A stretch of 64,000 nt of DNA, taken from Pseudooceanicola endophyticus. Lineage in GTDB: Bacteria; Pseudomonadota; Alphaproteobacteria; Rhodobacterales; Rhodobacteraceae. Shown here in pieces: positions 43,494 to 52,900 of the stretch (position 1 is its first letter; every line of letters begins with the position of its first letter). The notes under the pieces are model-generated. The model was not told where the DNA came from. It saw only the letters and a list, made by a program, of their open reading frames with translations, and did no database searches. The position numbers were made by a program, and so were the translations under genes. Where the stretch lies: contig NZ_JAHIAB010000016.1 of the NCBI RefSeq assembly GCF_018760365.1, forward strand, positions 1 through 64,000, written 5' to 3'.

Positions 43494-45532
43494 GGCTCTG
43501 TCCCCTCTTCGGCGACGGTGAAGGCCTGCCCCCGCTCTGCCCGCACCCGAAGCCGCCAGGGCAGCAGCGCCGCCAGCCGCAGCAGCCAGAGCGCCCGGCG
43601 CGGAAAGTCGATCCTTGGGCGCCCCGCCTCCAGCCCTTTCAGGATCCGTTCGGCGGCCGCTTCGGGCGTCATCAGGAAGGGCAGCGGGCCGCGATGACAG
43701 GCCGTCTGGGCGCTGGCGACATGGCCCGGCTGGACCAGCACCACCCGCACGCCGCTGCCCGCCAGATCCGCCCTGAGCGCCCGGGCGAAGGCGGCGATCC
43801 CCGCCTTGCTGGCGCTGTAGCCCGGCGCATCCGGCAGTGGCCCGAGCGCGGCCAAGGACCCCAGCAGCAGGATCTGCCCGCGCCCCCGCGCCCGCATCGC
43901 CTGCGCCACCCGCCCGGCCAGCGCCAGCGTGCCCGAAAGATTGACCGCGATCATGTCGCGCAGCGCGGCCTCGGGTTCGGCGCGGTCGCGATGATGGCGC
44001 CCGGCAAAGCATCCGGCGGCGCAGATCAGCAGATCGGGCGGCGGCCCCGGCGGCCAGTCCGGCCCGGGCTGCGCCAGATCCTGCGGCACCACCTGCACCC
44101 GGGCACCCCGGGCGCGGCAGTCCTGTGCCAGAGCCTCCAGCACGCTGGCCCGGCGCCCGCCCAGGACCAGAGTGCGTCCCGGCTCGGCCAGCGCGCGGGC
44201 CAGGGCGCCGCCGATCGCCCCGCTCGCCCCCGAGACCGCCACACGCCCCAGATCCGGCAGCCTCCGGGGCCGGGACACACCCTTCGGCAGGCTGTCCGCC
44301 GCGGGCGGGGCCGGGTCAAAGACCGCCGGCACCGGGGCCGCCAGCCGGCGCGCCAAGGCCTCGGCACCATCGCGCCGCGCCTGCGCCCCGTAGAAATCGC
44401 CGCGCACATGGACATGGGCGGCCAGCACCTTGACCAGCGCCTCCAGCAGCTCCGGATCGGGCGGCGCGGACGCCCGCCAGAAGTCCTCCAGCGGCCCCTG
44501 ATGGCAGAGCCCGGGCAAATCGTAGATCGCCACCCCCCGGCAGATCGTGGGGCGTCCCGCCAGAAGCGCCGCCAGCCCGGCGGTGGAATTCACGGTGACC
44601 ACGCCGCGCGCCGCCTCCAGCCAGGGCTCCAGCGGGCCGCCATCGACCAGATGCACACGCTCCTCCAGCCCCAGCCGCCGCGACAGGCGGCGCAGCAGAC
44701 GCCCCCAGCCGATCAACCCGTTGTCCTGCGGATGCAGCCGCACCGCCAGCTGCGTGCCCCCCGGCGCATGGGCCGCGAAAGAGGTCAGCACCTCCTCCAG
44801 ATAATCCGCCTGCCCTGCGAAGGGGGCATTCATCCGGATCTGGTAGTCGTTCTCCATCTGCATCAGGCAGAGGAAAAATCCCTGCCCTGCCCGCAAGCAG
44901 TGCAGTTGCCCCGGCGCGGCGGCAGCGGCGCGCCGCCCGCGCAGCCGGCGCGGCAGGTAAGAAAGGTATTCGATCACCGGGTTGAAGCGCCGGTCCCGCC
45001 GGAAGCCCGGATAAAGCGGCGCCCCGACGTAGTTGGCAAGGTGATAGATCACGTCGCCCCGCGCCTCTGCCGCGCCAAAGGGGGGATAGAGACGCGCCAG
45101 ATCGGGCAATGGCAGGTCACGGGCCGCCGCCTTCAGCCGGTCGGGATCGCGCGTCAGGCAGGAAAAGGCGGACTGGCCGCCGGGCTCGGCCACGATCCAG
45201 TCGGGGCGCAGGTAGCCATATTCGAAGGCGGTCACACGCAGGCCCAGATCCTCTCCGACCCGGCGGGCGATGCGGTGACAGGGCGTGCAATCGGCGAAAT
45301 AGAGCAAATCGGTGATGGCGTGATCGGCAATCAGGCGGCGCAGCGCGCCCTCCCATTCCGGCAGGCCGCCCCGGTAGCCGATGGTCCCGGGCCCATGCCA
45401 GAACAGCCAGTCACCAAGGCTGAAGTTCACTTTGAGGCAGCCAAAGCCCTTCCCCTGCAAGGCCGCCGCCAGATCGCGTGCAAAGCCCGAGGGCGGCGCC
45501 TGCAGGATCAGCACCCGGCGCGGCGTGCTCAT
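43490..45532 (-). CDS. KpsS/RkpJ-like capsule protein fused to a short-chain dehydrogenase (RkpH-like)
   Basis: This is a 680-residue two-domain protein. Residues 1-410 are of the capsule synthesis family (KpsS, RkpJ): VNFSLGDWLFWHGPGTIGYRG near 35, YGYLRPDWI near 125, and VRLHPQDNGLIGW near 265. Residues 433-660 are an SDR with SGASGAIGGALARAL, the Ser of LLGSLAALG and the Tyr-Lys pair of YSASKAGI. KpsS proteins build the sugar linker on the lipid anchor; in rhizobia rkpJ and the SDR gene rkpH are separate. The fusion suggests coupling of lipid reduction to linker addition. The start overlaps the preceding gene by four bases. Confidence 0.82.
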   Translation of the reverse strand: MSTPRRVLILQAPPSGFARDLAAALQGKGFGCLKVNFSLGDWLFWHGPGTIGYRGGLPEWEGALRRLIADHAITDLLYFADCTPCHRIARRVGEDLGLRVTAFEYGYLRPDWIVAEPGGQSAFSCLTRDPDRLKAAARDLPLPDLARLYPPFGAAEARGDVIYHLANYVGAPLYPGFRRDRRFNPVIEYLSYLPRRLRGRRAAAAAPGQLHCLRAGQGFFLCLMQMENDYQIRMNAPFAGQADYLEEVLTSFAAHAPGGTQLAVRLHPQDNGLIGWGRLLRRLSRRLGLEERVHLVDGGPLEPWLEAARGVVTVNSTAGLAALLAGRPTICRGVAIYDLPGLCHQGPLEDFWRASAPPDPELLEALVKVLAAHVHVRGDFYGAQARRDGAEALARRLAAPVPAVFDPAPPAADSLPKGVSRPRRLPDLGRVAVSGASGAIGGALARALAEPGRTLVLGGRRASVLEALAQDCRARGARVQVVPQDLAQPGPDWPPGPPPDLLICAAGCFAGRHHRDRAEPEAALRDMIAVNLSGTLALAGRVAQAMRARGRGQILLLGSLAALGPLPDAPGYSASKAGIAAFARALRADLAGSGVRVVLVQPGHVASAQTACHRGPLPFLMTPEAAAERILKGLEAGRPRIDFPRRALWLLRLAALLPWRLRVRAERGQAFTVAEEGTEP

Positions 45533-47349
45533 GCGCGGAACCTGTCTTCCCAGGCGGCGCGGGTCGCCAGCGCCTCGCTTTCCACGCGCCAGCGTTCGGC
45601 AGCGCGCCGGCGACGCAGCCCGTAACGCAGCGCCAGCGCCAGCGCCGCGAGGCTGCGCGGCCAGAGCGCCCGGCGCGACGGTGCCATGCGGGCAAAGCGG
45701 GTGGCTTCGGGATCGAGCCGCACCAGGTAGGGACCCGGACCGACGCAGCCCGGATGCACCGACGGCTGGGCGAAATGATGCAGCGGCGCCCCCCGACCGA
45801 CCCCCAGCGAAATCGCGCAGAACCGCAGCAGCAGCGCCCGGATGATCCCCGGCACATCGGGCGGCAACGGCCCGTCGCCGCCCGGCTCCGGCCAGCGCCC
45901 GGGCGGCGGCACCCAGGGCTGCGATCCGTCGGCGCCAAGGGTCTCGCGCAGCTCGGCATGCAGGACGCCCGGCGCATTGGCCCGCAGCGCTCCGGGGCCA
46001 GAGAGGAAATCGCGCACCGCCCGCATCACCGCATCGGCCCGGCGGTAGTCATGGCTGAGCAGCCGGAAGAACAGCGCCCCCAGCACATCGAGCGGGCTTG
46101 GCGGGCGGGCCTCTCCGGGATAGCGGGCAGAGCCGACCAGCAGGTTGCGGAAATCGTAGAAAGAAAGCCAGGGCGCGGTCTTGCCGGCAAAGCTGTCGTG
46201 CCAGACCGCCATCCCGGGCAGGCTGACCGAAAGCACGCCGGCACGGCGCAGGCGGCAGCCGTATTCGATGTCGTCACCGCGGATGAACAGCGGCTGCGGC
46301 AGACCGGCACGGCGCATCCCCTCCAGCGGCAGACAGCAGAACCACCAGGCATTGTAGGAGACCGGCGGCGCCCGGTCGAAAAGCTGCAGAACCCCGGCCC
46401 GGCCCAGGTCCCGCCCACGACCGTGGGAGCGTACCAGCCACATCGGCAGCAGGTCGGCGCCCGCTTCGTGCAGGCGGCGGGGATGCTCGGCCTCGATCAT
46501 CGCGCCGCCCAGGGCGCGGTCGGGGCGCAGGAAGGCCAGCGCCCGGGCCAGCCGCCCGATCAGCCGGGGATCCAGCGTCACGTCGTCATCCATCAGCAGG
46601 TGATGGGTCGGCTGGGCCGGATCCTCCAGCGCCTCGGCCATGGAGCGGGCAAAGCCGCCCGCCCCGCCCAGATTGGGCTGGTCATGGCAAAGCGCGCCAA
46701 GGCGGTCCCGCGCTGCCCGCAGCCTGGGGTTCGACAGGGGCCCGGCCTGGTTGACGATGCGCAGCCGGCTGCCCTCGGGCAGATGCCCCTCGAGGCTTTC
46801 CAGCAGCGCGGCGAGGCGGTCCTCCCGGCGGAAGGTGCAGATGCCCAGAGACAGCCGCACGGCACGCGGGCTGGCAAGCGTCATCCAGGCGGCCTCATGC
46901 AGCTGGCAGGCGGTCTGCGCCCGCAGCACCAGCGCCAGGTGGCCATGGTCCGGCACCGGCCCAAGCGGATGCAGCTGCAGCCCGCCGTTGCCGGCCACCT
47001 CGGTCGAAAGCAGCAGCCTGCGACGCAGCCCCGGCAGGGCGGCCCCCGGCGCCTCCCCCGCTTCGGGGCCGGCCCGCCATTCGACGCTCAGCTGCGCCCG
47101 CCCCTCCAGCCGCAGCTGCACCGCCAGCGGACCCATGGTGCCGTGGGCCGACCAGAAGCCCAGGTAGAAGGCATTGAACCAGCGTCCGAAATCCAGCACC
47201 GCCCCGGGATCGAGGCGGATCTCCGACCCCGAGAACTCGGCCCCGCCGCGCAGCCCGAGGTACAGGTCGGCAGGGCGCCCGGGCCAGGGCGCCAGCACCT
47301 CCTGCACCGCGGTCAGCCCGGCGGTCGGGAACCGCTCCGGTCGGCTCAC
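45529..47349 (-). CDS. GlfT2-like galactofuranosyltransferase
   Basis: This 606-residue protein has an N-terminal beta-sandwich (about 1-170; YLGLRGGAEFSGSEIRL). A GT-A domain begins at LSLGICTFRREDRLAALLES. It has the metal site LLMDDDVTLDP, the acceptor loop YNAWWFCCLP, FIRGDDIEYGCRLRRAG and VWHDSFAGK, as in mycobacterial GlfT2. It should use UDP-galactofuranose made by the mutase encoded immediately upstream. The start is GTG at 47349, overlapping the glf stop (GTGA). Confidence 0.87.
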   Translation of the reverse strand: MSRPERFPTAGLTAVQEVLAPWPGRPADLYLGLRGGAEFSGSEIRLDPGAVLDFGRWFNAFYLGFWSAHGTMGPLAVQLRLEGRAQLSVEWRAGPEAGEAPGAALPGLRRRLLLSTEVAGNGGLQLHPLGPVPDHGHLALVLRAQTACQLHEAAWMTLASPRAVRLSLGICTFRREDRLAALLESLEGHLPEGSRLRIVNQAGPLSNPRLRAARDRLGALCHDQPNLGGAGGFARSMAEALEDPAQPTHHLLMDDDVTLDPRLIGRLARALAFLRPDRALGGAMIEAEHPRRLHEAGADLLPMWLVRSHGRGRDLGRAGVLQLFDRAPPVSYNAWWFCCLPLEGMRRAGLPQPLFIRGDDIEYGCRLRRAGVLSVSLPGMAVWHDSFAGKTAPWLSFYDFRNLLVGSARYPGEARPPSPLDVLGALFFRLLSHDYRRADAVMRAVRDFLSGPGALRANAPGVLHAELRETLGADGSQPWVPPPGRWPEPGGDGPLPPDVPGIIRALLLRFCAISLGVGRGAPLHHFAQPSVHPGCVGPGPYLVRLDPEATRFARMAPSRRALWPRSLAALALALRYGLRRRRAAERWRVESEALATRAAWEDRFRA

Positions 47350-48524
47350 GGGGCGTGGATGAAAGCCGCGGGCTTTCCCTCCTGCGCCCAGGCCAGATTG
47401 ATCGCCCGGGCGGTATCGAGGGCGCGTTCAATCGCCCGGTCCATGTCGAGATAGGCATAGGTCCCCAGCCGCCCGACGAAGGTCACGTCGCGTTCGGCGG
47501 CGGCGCGCTCGGAATACTGGCCCAGCCGCCTGCGGTCATCGAGCAGCCGCAGCGGGTAATAGGGGATATCGTTTGGCCCGCAGGCCCGGCTGTATTCGCG
47601 GAAACAGGGGCTGGCGCCCTGCACGCGCCCTTCCCAGGGCGAGAAATGCCGGTGCTCGGTGATCCGGGTATGCGGCACGTCCTCGTCGCAATAATTCACT
47701 ACGGCGGTGCCCTGCACGTCGCCCGGCCCCTCGAAGCGTTCGAAATCCAGCGTCCGGTAGCCCAGCGGCCCCAGATCGCGATCAAAGTAGCGATCCAGCG
47801 GCCCGGTATAGACCAGGTGATCGGCATCCTGCGGCAGGCGTCCCCGGAATGGCTGGCCCAGCCGCAGCCGGATGCCCGGATGATCGAGGATGCGCGCCAC
47901 CATGGCGGTATAGCCGTCGCGGGGCAGAGCCTGGTGCGGATGGTCGAAATAGGCATCGTCATAATCGAAGCGCAGCGGCAGCCGCTTCAGGATCGAGGCC
48001 GGAAGCTGGTCGGGATCGACGCCCCACTGCTTGCGCGTGTAGCCACGGAAGAAGGTGGTGTAGATGGTCTGCCCGACCAGCCGCAGCGCCTGATCCTCGA
48101 AGCTGCGCGGCGCCTCCTCTCCGGTCTCGCAGCGGGCGCGCAGGAAGGCGCGGGCCTCGGCCGGGGACATGGCACGGCCGAACAGCTGGTTGATCGTGTG
48201 CAGATTGATCGGCAGGGAATAGACCTGCCCTCCGGCCACCGCCTTCACCCGGTGGCGGAACGGCACCATCTCCGCGAAGCGGTTGACATAGGCCCAGACC
48301 TCCGGATTGGCGGTGTGGAAGATATGCGGCCCGTAGACATGCACCATGACCCCGGTGGCCGGGTCGCGGGCGGTATGGCAGTTGCCGGCGACATGGGGCC
48401 GTTCGTCCTGCACGGTGACCTGGTGCCCGGCATCCGCCAGCGCCCGCGCGACCACCGCCCCCGACAGGCCCGCGCCCACCACCCGTACCCGCCTTGGGGC
48501 AACTCGAAGTCCCGATCCGTCCAT
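47346..48524 (-). CDS. glf: UDP-galactopyranose mutase
   Basis: This 392-residue flavoenzyme interconverts UDP-galactopyranose and UDP-galactofuranose. It has the FAD motif VVGAGLSGAVVARALADAG, HVAGNCHT, VHVYGPHIFHT and FFRGYTRKQWG; the Arg and Tyr residues that bind the substrate diphosphate occur in this last segment and in GRLGTYAYLDMD near the C-terminus. It lies two bases after the oxoamine synthase gene and overlaps the galactofuranosyltransferase gene. Confidence 0.95.
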   Translation of the reverse strand: MDGSGLRVAPRRVRVVGAGLSGAVVARALADAGHQVTVQDERPHVAGNCHTARDPATGVMVHVYGPHIFHTANPEVWAYVNRFAEMVPFRHRVKAVAGGQVYSLPINLHTINQLFGRAMSPAEARAFLRARCETGEEAPRSFEDQALRLVGQTIYTTFFRGYTRKQWGVDPDQLPASILKRLPLRFDYDDAYFDHPHQALPRDGYTAMVARILDHPGIRLRLGQPFRGRLPQDADHLVYTGPLDRYFDRDLGPLGYRTLDFERFEGPGDVQGTAVVNYCDEDVPHTRITEHRHFSPWEGRVQGASPCFREYSRACGPNDIPYYPLRLLDDRRRLGQYSERAAAERDVTFVGRLGTYAYLDMDRAIERALDTARAINLAWAQEGKPAAFIHAP

Positions 48525-48526
48525 CC

Positions 48527-49900
48527 CTAGCCCTCCGCCCCCAGGCCCTCGACCAGCCCCAGGAACCCCTCCTCCTCCAGCCGGTCCAGAGCCTGGCGCA
48601 GCGCGCGCAGCCCCTGATCGATCTGCGCTTCGGTATGGTCCGAAGACAGGAAGAAGCGCAGCCGCGCGGCATTCATCGGCACGCCCGGGAAGGTCACCGG
48701 GGCGACGTTGACGCCTGCCTCCAGCAGCCGCTCCGACAGCTTGACCGCCACCGGAGAGGCCCCCACCATCACCGGCATGATGCCGAAGCCCTGCCCGGTC
48801 CCGGTGTTCAGCCCAAGCTCTGCGGCGCGTGCCGCGAAATAGGCTCCGTTCTCGCGCAAGCGGGCGCAGCGTTCCGGCTCCTGCTCCAGCAGCTCCAGCG
48901 CGCAGAGCGCCGAGGCCGCCAGCATCGGCGGCAGCGCGACGGAAAAGACATGCCCCGCCGCTTCGTGCTTGAGCAGCCGGATCAGCGCCCCGGAGCCCGC
49001 CACGTAGCCCCCGGTCGAGGCCAGCGTCTTCGACAGCGTGCCCATCCAGATATCGACGCAGGCCGGATCAAGGCCGTAATGCGCCGCCACCCCCTGCCCG
49101 CGCGCCCCCACGCAGCCAAGCGCATGGGCCTCGTCGACCATCAGCCAGGCATCGTAGCAGTCGCGCAGCGCCAGCAGCCCGGGCAGGTTCGGCAGGTCGC
49201 CGTCCATGGAATACAGCCCCTCGACCACGATCAGCAGGTTGCGGCAGAGCGGACGGTTATGGGCCAGGATCCGCTCCAGCGCGGCCAGATCGTTATGGGC
49301 GAAACTGCGCACCGAGGCCCCCGAAAGCGCCGCCCCCATGCGCACGCTGTTGTGGATATGGGCATCATGGACGATCAGGTCGCCGGGGCCTGTCACTGCC
49401 GCCAGCAGGCTCATGTTGGTGCCATGGCCGCTGACGAAGCTCAGCGCCGCCTCGCTGTTGTAATGCCGGGCCAGGCGGGCCTCCAGCGCGCGGTGCACCG
49501 GACGTTCCCCCGAGACCATGCGGCTGCCCCCCGCCGAGACACCGTAGCGCCCGATCGCCTGCACCGCGGCCCGCGCCGGGCGCGGATCGGCGTTCAGGCC
49601 CAGGTAGTCGTAGGTGGCGAAGTTCAGGCAGGCGCGGTCGGCGATCCGCGTTTCCGCGCCGGCATGGCCGTCATGCATCCGGAAATAGGGCGGTTCCAGG
49701 TCCAGCAGGGCCAGCGCCCGCTCCAGCGCCGCACCGCGCTGCACCGCCTCCAGCCGATCAAGCCCGGCCAGCCGCCCGGGCGCCGGCCCGCCGCTGCGGG
49801 GCAGGCCCGCCTCCGGTCGCACCGGGGCCGCGCCCGCCTGGCTTAGCATACGCCTGCGAATGTCGGGATCGAGCCCGCGCCGTGCCGTCGAGAGGGTCAT
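48527..49900 (-). CDS. Alpha-oxoamine synthase, RkpG-like (PLP-dependent)
   Basis: This 457-residue member of the BioF/Kbl/serine palmitoyltransferase family should condense an amino acid with an acyl thioester and release CO2. It has LNFATYDYLGLNADP near 92, HDAHIHNS near 190, MVDEAHALGCVG near 255 and the PLP Lys in MGTLSKTLASTGGY near 290. An extra 50 or so residues precede the usual start. Its stop is two bases before glf and its start overlaps the polyketide synthase stop, so its acyl donor is probably the chain on that synthase. In rhizobia, RkpG stands beside RkpA in the same way. Confidence 0.87.
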   Translation of the reverse strand: MTLSTARRGLDPDIRRRMLSQAGAAPVRPEAGLPRSGGPAPGRLAGLDRLEAVQRGAALERALALLDLEPPYFRMHDGHAGAETRIADRACLNFATYDYLGLNADPRPARAAVQAIGRYGVSAGGSRMVSGERPVHRALEARLARHYNSEAALSFVSGHGTNMSLLAAVTGPGDLIVHDAHIHNSVRMGAALSGASVRSFAHNDLAALERILAHNRPLCRNLLIVVEGLYSMDGDLPNLPGLLALRDCYDAWLMVDEAHALGCVGARGQGVAAHYGLDPACVDIWMGTLSKTLASTGGYVAGSGALIRLLKHEAAGHVFSVALPPMLAASALCALELLEQEPERCARLRENGAYFAARAAELGLNTGTGQGFGIMPVMVGASPVAVKLSERLLEAGVNVAPVTFPGVPMNAARLRFFLSSDHTEAQIDQGLRALRQALDRLEEEGFLGLVEGLGAEG

Positions 49901-52900
49901 TCCGCTGCCTCCATGCTGCCGTCGTTGCGCCCCCAGCCATCCCCTGACCGGTTGCCGCCATGCTGTGCCGCCAGCAGCGTCAGGGCCGAGGCCGGATCGG
50001 CTCCGCCGCCCTGCAGGTGCCGGGTGATGCGTCGGGCGATCTCCTCGGCGGGCAACTGCCCCGAGATCGCCATCAGCGGGATGTCATCGCCCAGGGCCTG
50101 CTGCGCGGCGAGGCCAAGCTCCACCCCCATCAGGCTGTCGACCCCCATTTCCGAAACCGGCATCGCCGCCGAGAGCGTGCCCTCGGGCACCCGCAGGATC
50201 CGCGCGATCTCGGCCAGCAGGAAACCGGTCAGCCGTTTCACCGCCGCCGCCTCGGGCAGCGACTGGATCTGCAGGCGCAGGCCCTCTCCCTCCTGCAGCG
50301 CGGCGCCCTCTCCGGCGCGGGCGGCCAGGGTCGCGAAGGTCGGCCCCGACAGCAGCCGCAGCCCGGCGACCGGACCGGACCAGCTCATCGGACTGATCCA
50401 GGCGACCGGATCGCTCAGCGCTCCGGGCCCGCGCCCCATGATCTGGTCAAGCGCCCGCAACGCCTGCCGGGAGGTAAAGCTGACGCCGCCGCCGAAGCGC
50501 CGGATCAGCGCGGCGGTGCCTGCCTCGCGCGACAGGTAGCCAGTGTCCTCGATGGCGCCCCAGCCCACGGCCAGCCCGGGCAGCCCGGCGGCGCGACGGG
50601 CGCGGATCAGCGCCTCTGCGGCGGCATTGGCGGCGACATAGGCGGACTGGCCATGATTGCCGATCAGCGTCGCCATGGAGGTGAAGACCACGAAATCGCG
50701 CAGCGCATCGCCCCGCGTCGCGCGGTCGAGGTTGCGCGTACCTGCCAGCTTGGCGGCCAGCGCCCGCTCCAGCACGGGGCCGGTCAGATCCGCCATCCGC
50801 ATGTCCTGCAACAGCATGGCCGAGTTCACCACCAGTTCCGGCGGGCGCCAGAGGCGCAGTTCGGCCAGCGTCTGCTCAAGGGTTTCGCGGCAGGTGATGT
50901 CGCAGCACAGGTAGCGGACCTCGGCCCCCAGCCCGGCGGCGCGCGCGATCAGGTCGCGGGCCTCCGCAGGCGGCGCGGTCGAGCGGCCCAGCAGCGCCAC
51001 GGCGCTGGCCCCGTCGCGCACCAGCCGGTCCGCAAGTGCCAGCCCCAGACCCCGCCCACCGCCGGCGATGATGCTCAGCCCGCCGGGATCGGGATGGTAG
51101 ATCGGCCGCTGCCGCGCCGGGGCGCGTCGTGCCGGATCGGGCGGGGTGATCACCAGCTTGCCCAGATGCGCGGACCGCTGCATGGCGCGGAACGCCTCCC
51201 GGGTCGCCCCGGCCGGGACCCGATGCAGCGGCAAGGGCCAGAACCAGCCCTCCGTCAGCCCCTGCATCACCTGCCCGAAAAGGCGCCGCGCCAGGGCCGG
51301 ACGCTGCCGCAGCAGGCTGTCGATATCGATGCCGTGGAAGGCGATATTGTCCTTCAGCGCCCGCATCCCCAGACGGCTGCCGGCGTAGAAATCGACCTTG
51401 CCCAGCTCCAGGAAGCGCCCGCCGGGCCGCAGCAGCCCAAGACTGCGCCGCAGCCCCTCTCCGGACAGCGCATTCAGCACCACATCGACACCGCCACAGC
51501 GCGCGCGGATCCCGGCCTCGAAGCCGCCGTCGCGCGACGACAGCACGATCTCGGCGCCAAGGGCGCGCAGCAGGGCGCGCTTGGCAGGCGTCCCGGCAGT
51601 GGCGATCACCCGGGCGCCCCGGGCCCGTGCCAGCTGCAATGCCGCCAGGCCCACGCCCCCGGCACCGCCATGGATCAGCACCGTCTCACCCTCCGCCAGC
51701 CCGGCCAGGTGATCCAGCGCGTAGAGCGCGGTGAAACAGGCCACCGGCAGGGTCGCCGCCTGCTCTGCCGGGATCTCCTCGGGCAGCGGTGCGGTGCAAT
51801 CGGCGGCGGTCACCAGGTGGCTGGACAGGCAGGCCGATCCGAAGGCCACGACCCGATCGCCGGGATGCAGCCCCGTGACGCCCGGGCCGCAGGCCTCGAT
51901 CCGGCCGGCGCATTCCAGCCCCAGGGCCGGGCCGGCAAAGCCGGTTTCCAGCGCCTCCTCCGGCAGCACCCCCATGGACCACATGACATCGCGGTAGTTC
52001 AGCCCGGCGGCTTCGACCCGCAGGCGGACCTCTCCGGGGCCGGGATCGGGACGGGGCGCGGCGTACCAGTCCAGTTGGTCGATGCCACCGGCCGGGTCGG
52101 CCTCAAGCCGCAGCGCGGCGGCGGCAGGCACCGGCGCCTCGGCCAGCCCCGGGCGCACCCGCACCCCGCAGGCCCGCCCGCCCGTCAGGACGATCTCCGT
52201 CTCCGGCGTGCCGGCGCGGATCAGCCGCGCCAGCTCTTGCGCGGCCTCGCCCGTCGGCAATTCCGGGCCGGGATCGACGGCATGCAGCTCCAGCGCGGGA
52301 TATTCGTTCTTGGCGCTGCGCAGCGCCGCCCAGAGCGCCGCCTGCTGCGGCACCGGCACGGCCCCGTCATGGCAGGCCCCCCGCGGGCAGATCAGCCAGA
52401 GCGCCCCGCCGGTCGCCGCCGCCAATTCTTGCAAGAGGCCCGACAGGGCCAGCAGCCGTGCCACCAGGCAGGCATCCGCCGCGCCCTCTGCCCCGGCAGG
52501 ATCGGGGGGCGGCGCCAGCAGGATCAGCGGCGCCTCCGGGGTCCGCGGCAGCAGCTGAAGATCGGCGCCCGTCAGCTCCGGGTCCGGGCCGGGGCCCGCA
52601 CCGCCCAGGGCCGCGGCCAGGGGATCCAAAGGGTCCTCCGCGCCGGACGGTGCCTCGGGGACGGGTTGGCGCGCGACCAGTCCCAGCACCCCGCCAAGCG
52701 CCTCGGGCGCAGCGAAGGTCGCGGCCTCGGCCAGGCCCGCCGCCCGGGCGCGCTCGGCCAGATCCTCCGCGCTGTCGGCCAGTCCGGGATTCAACAGAGT
52801 GGTGAAGGGCCGCGCCCGGGGTTCGACCAGCAGCAGAACCCCGCCCGGCGCCAGGGCCGGGCGCAGCGCCTCGAGCACCGGCGCGCTGGCCAGGCCGGCC

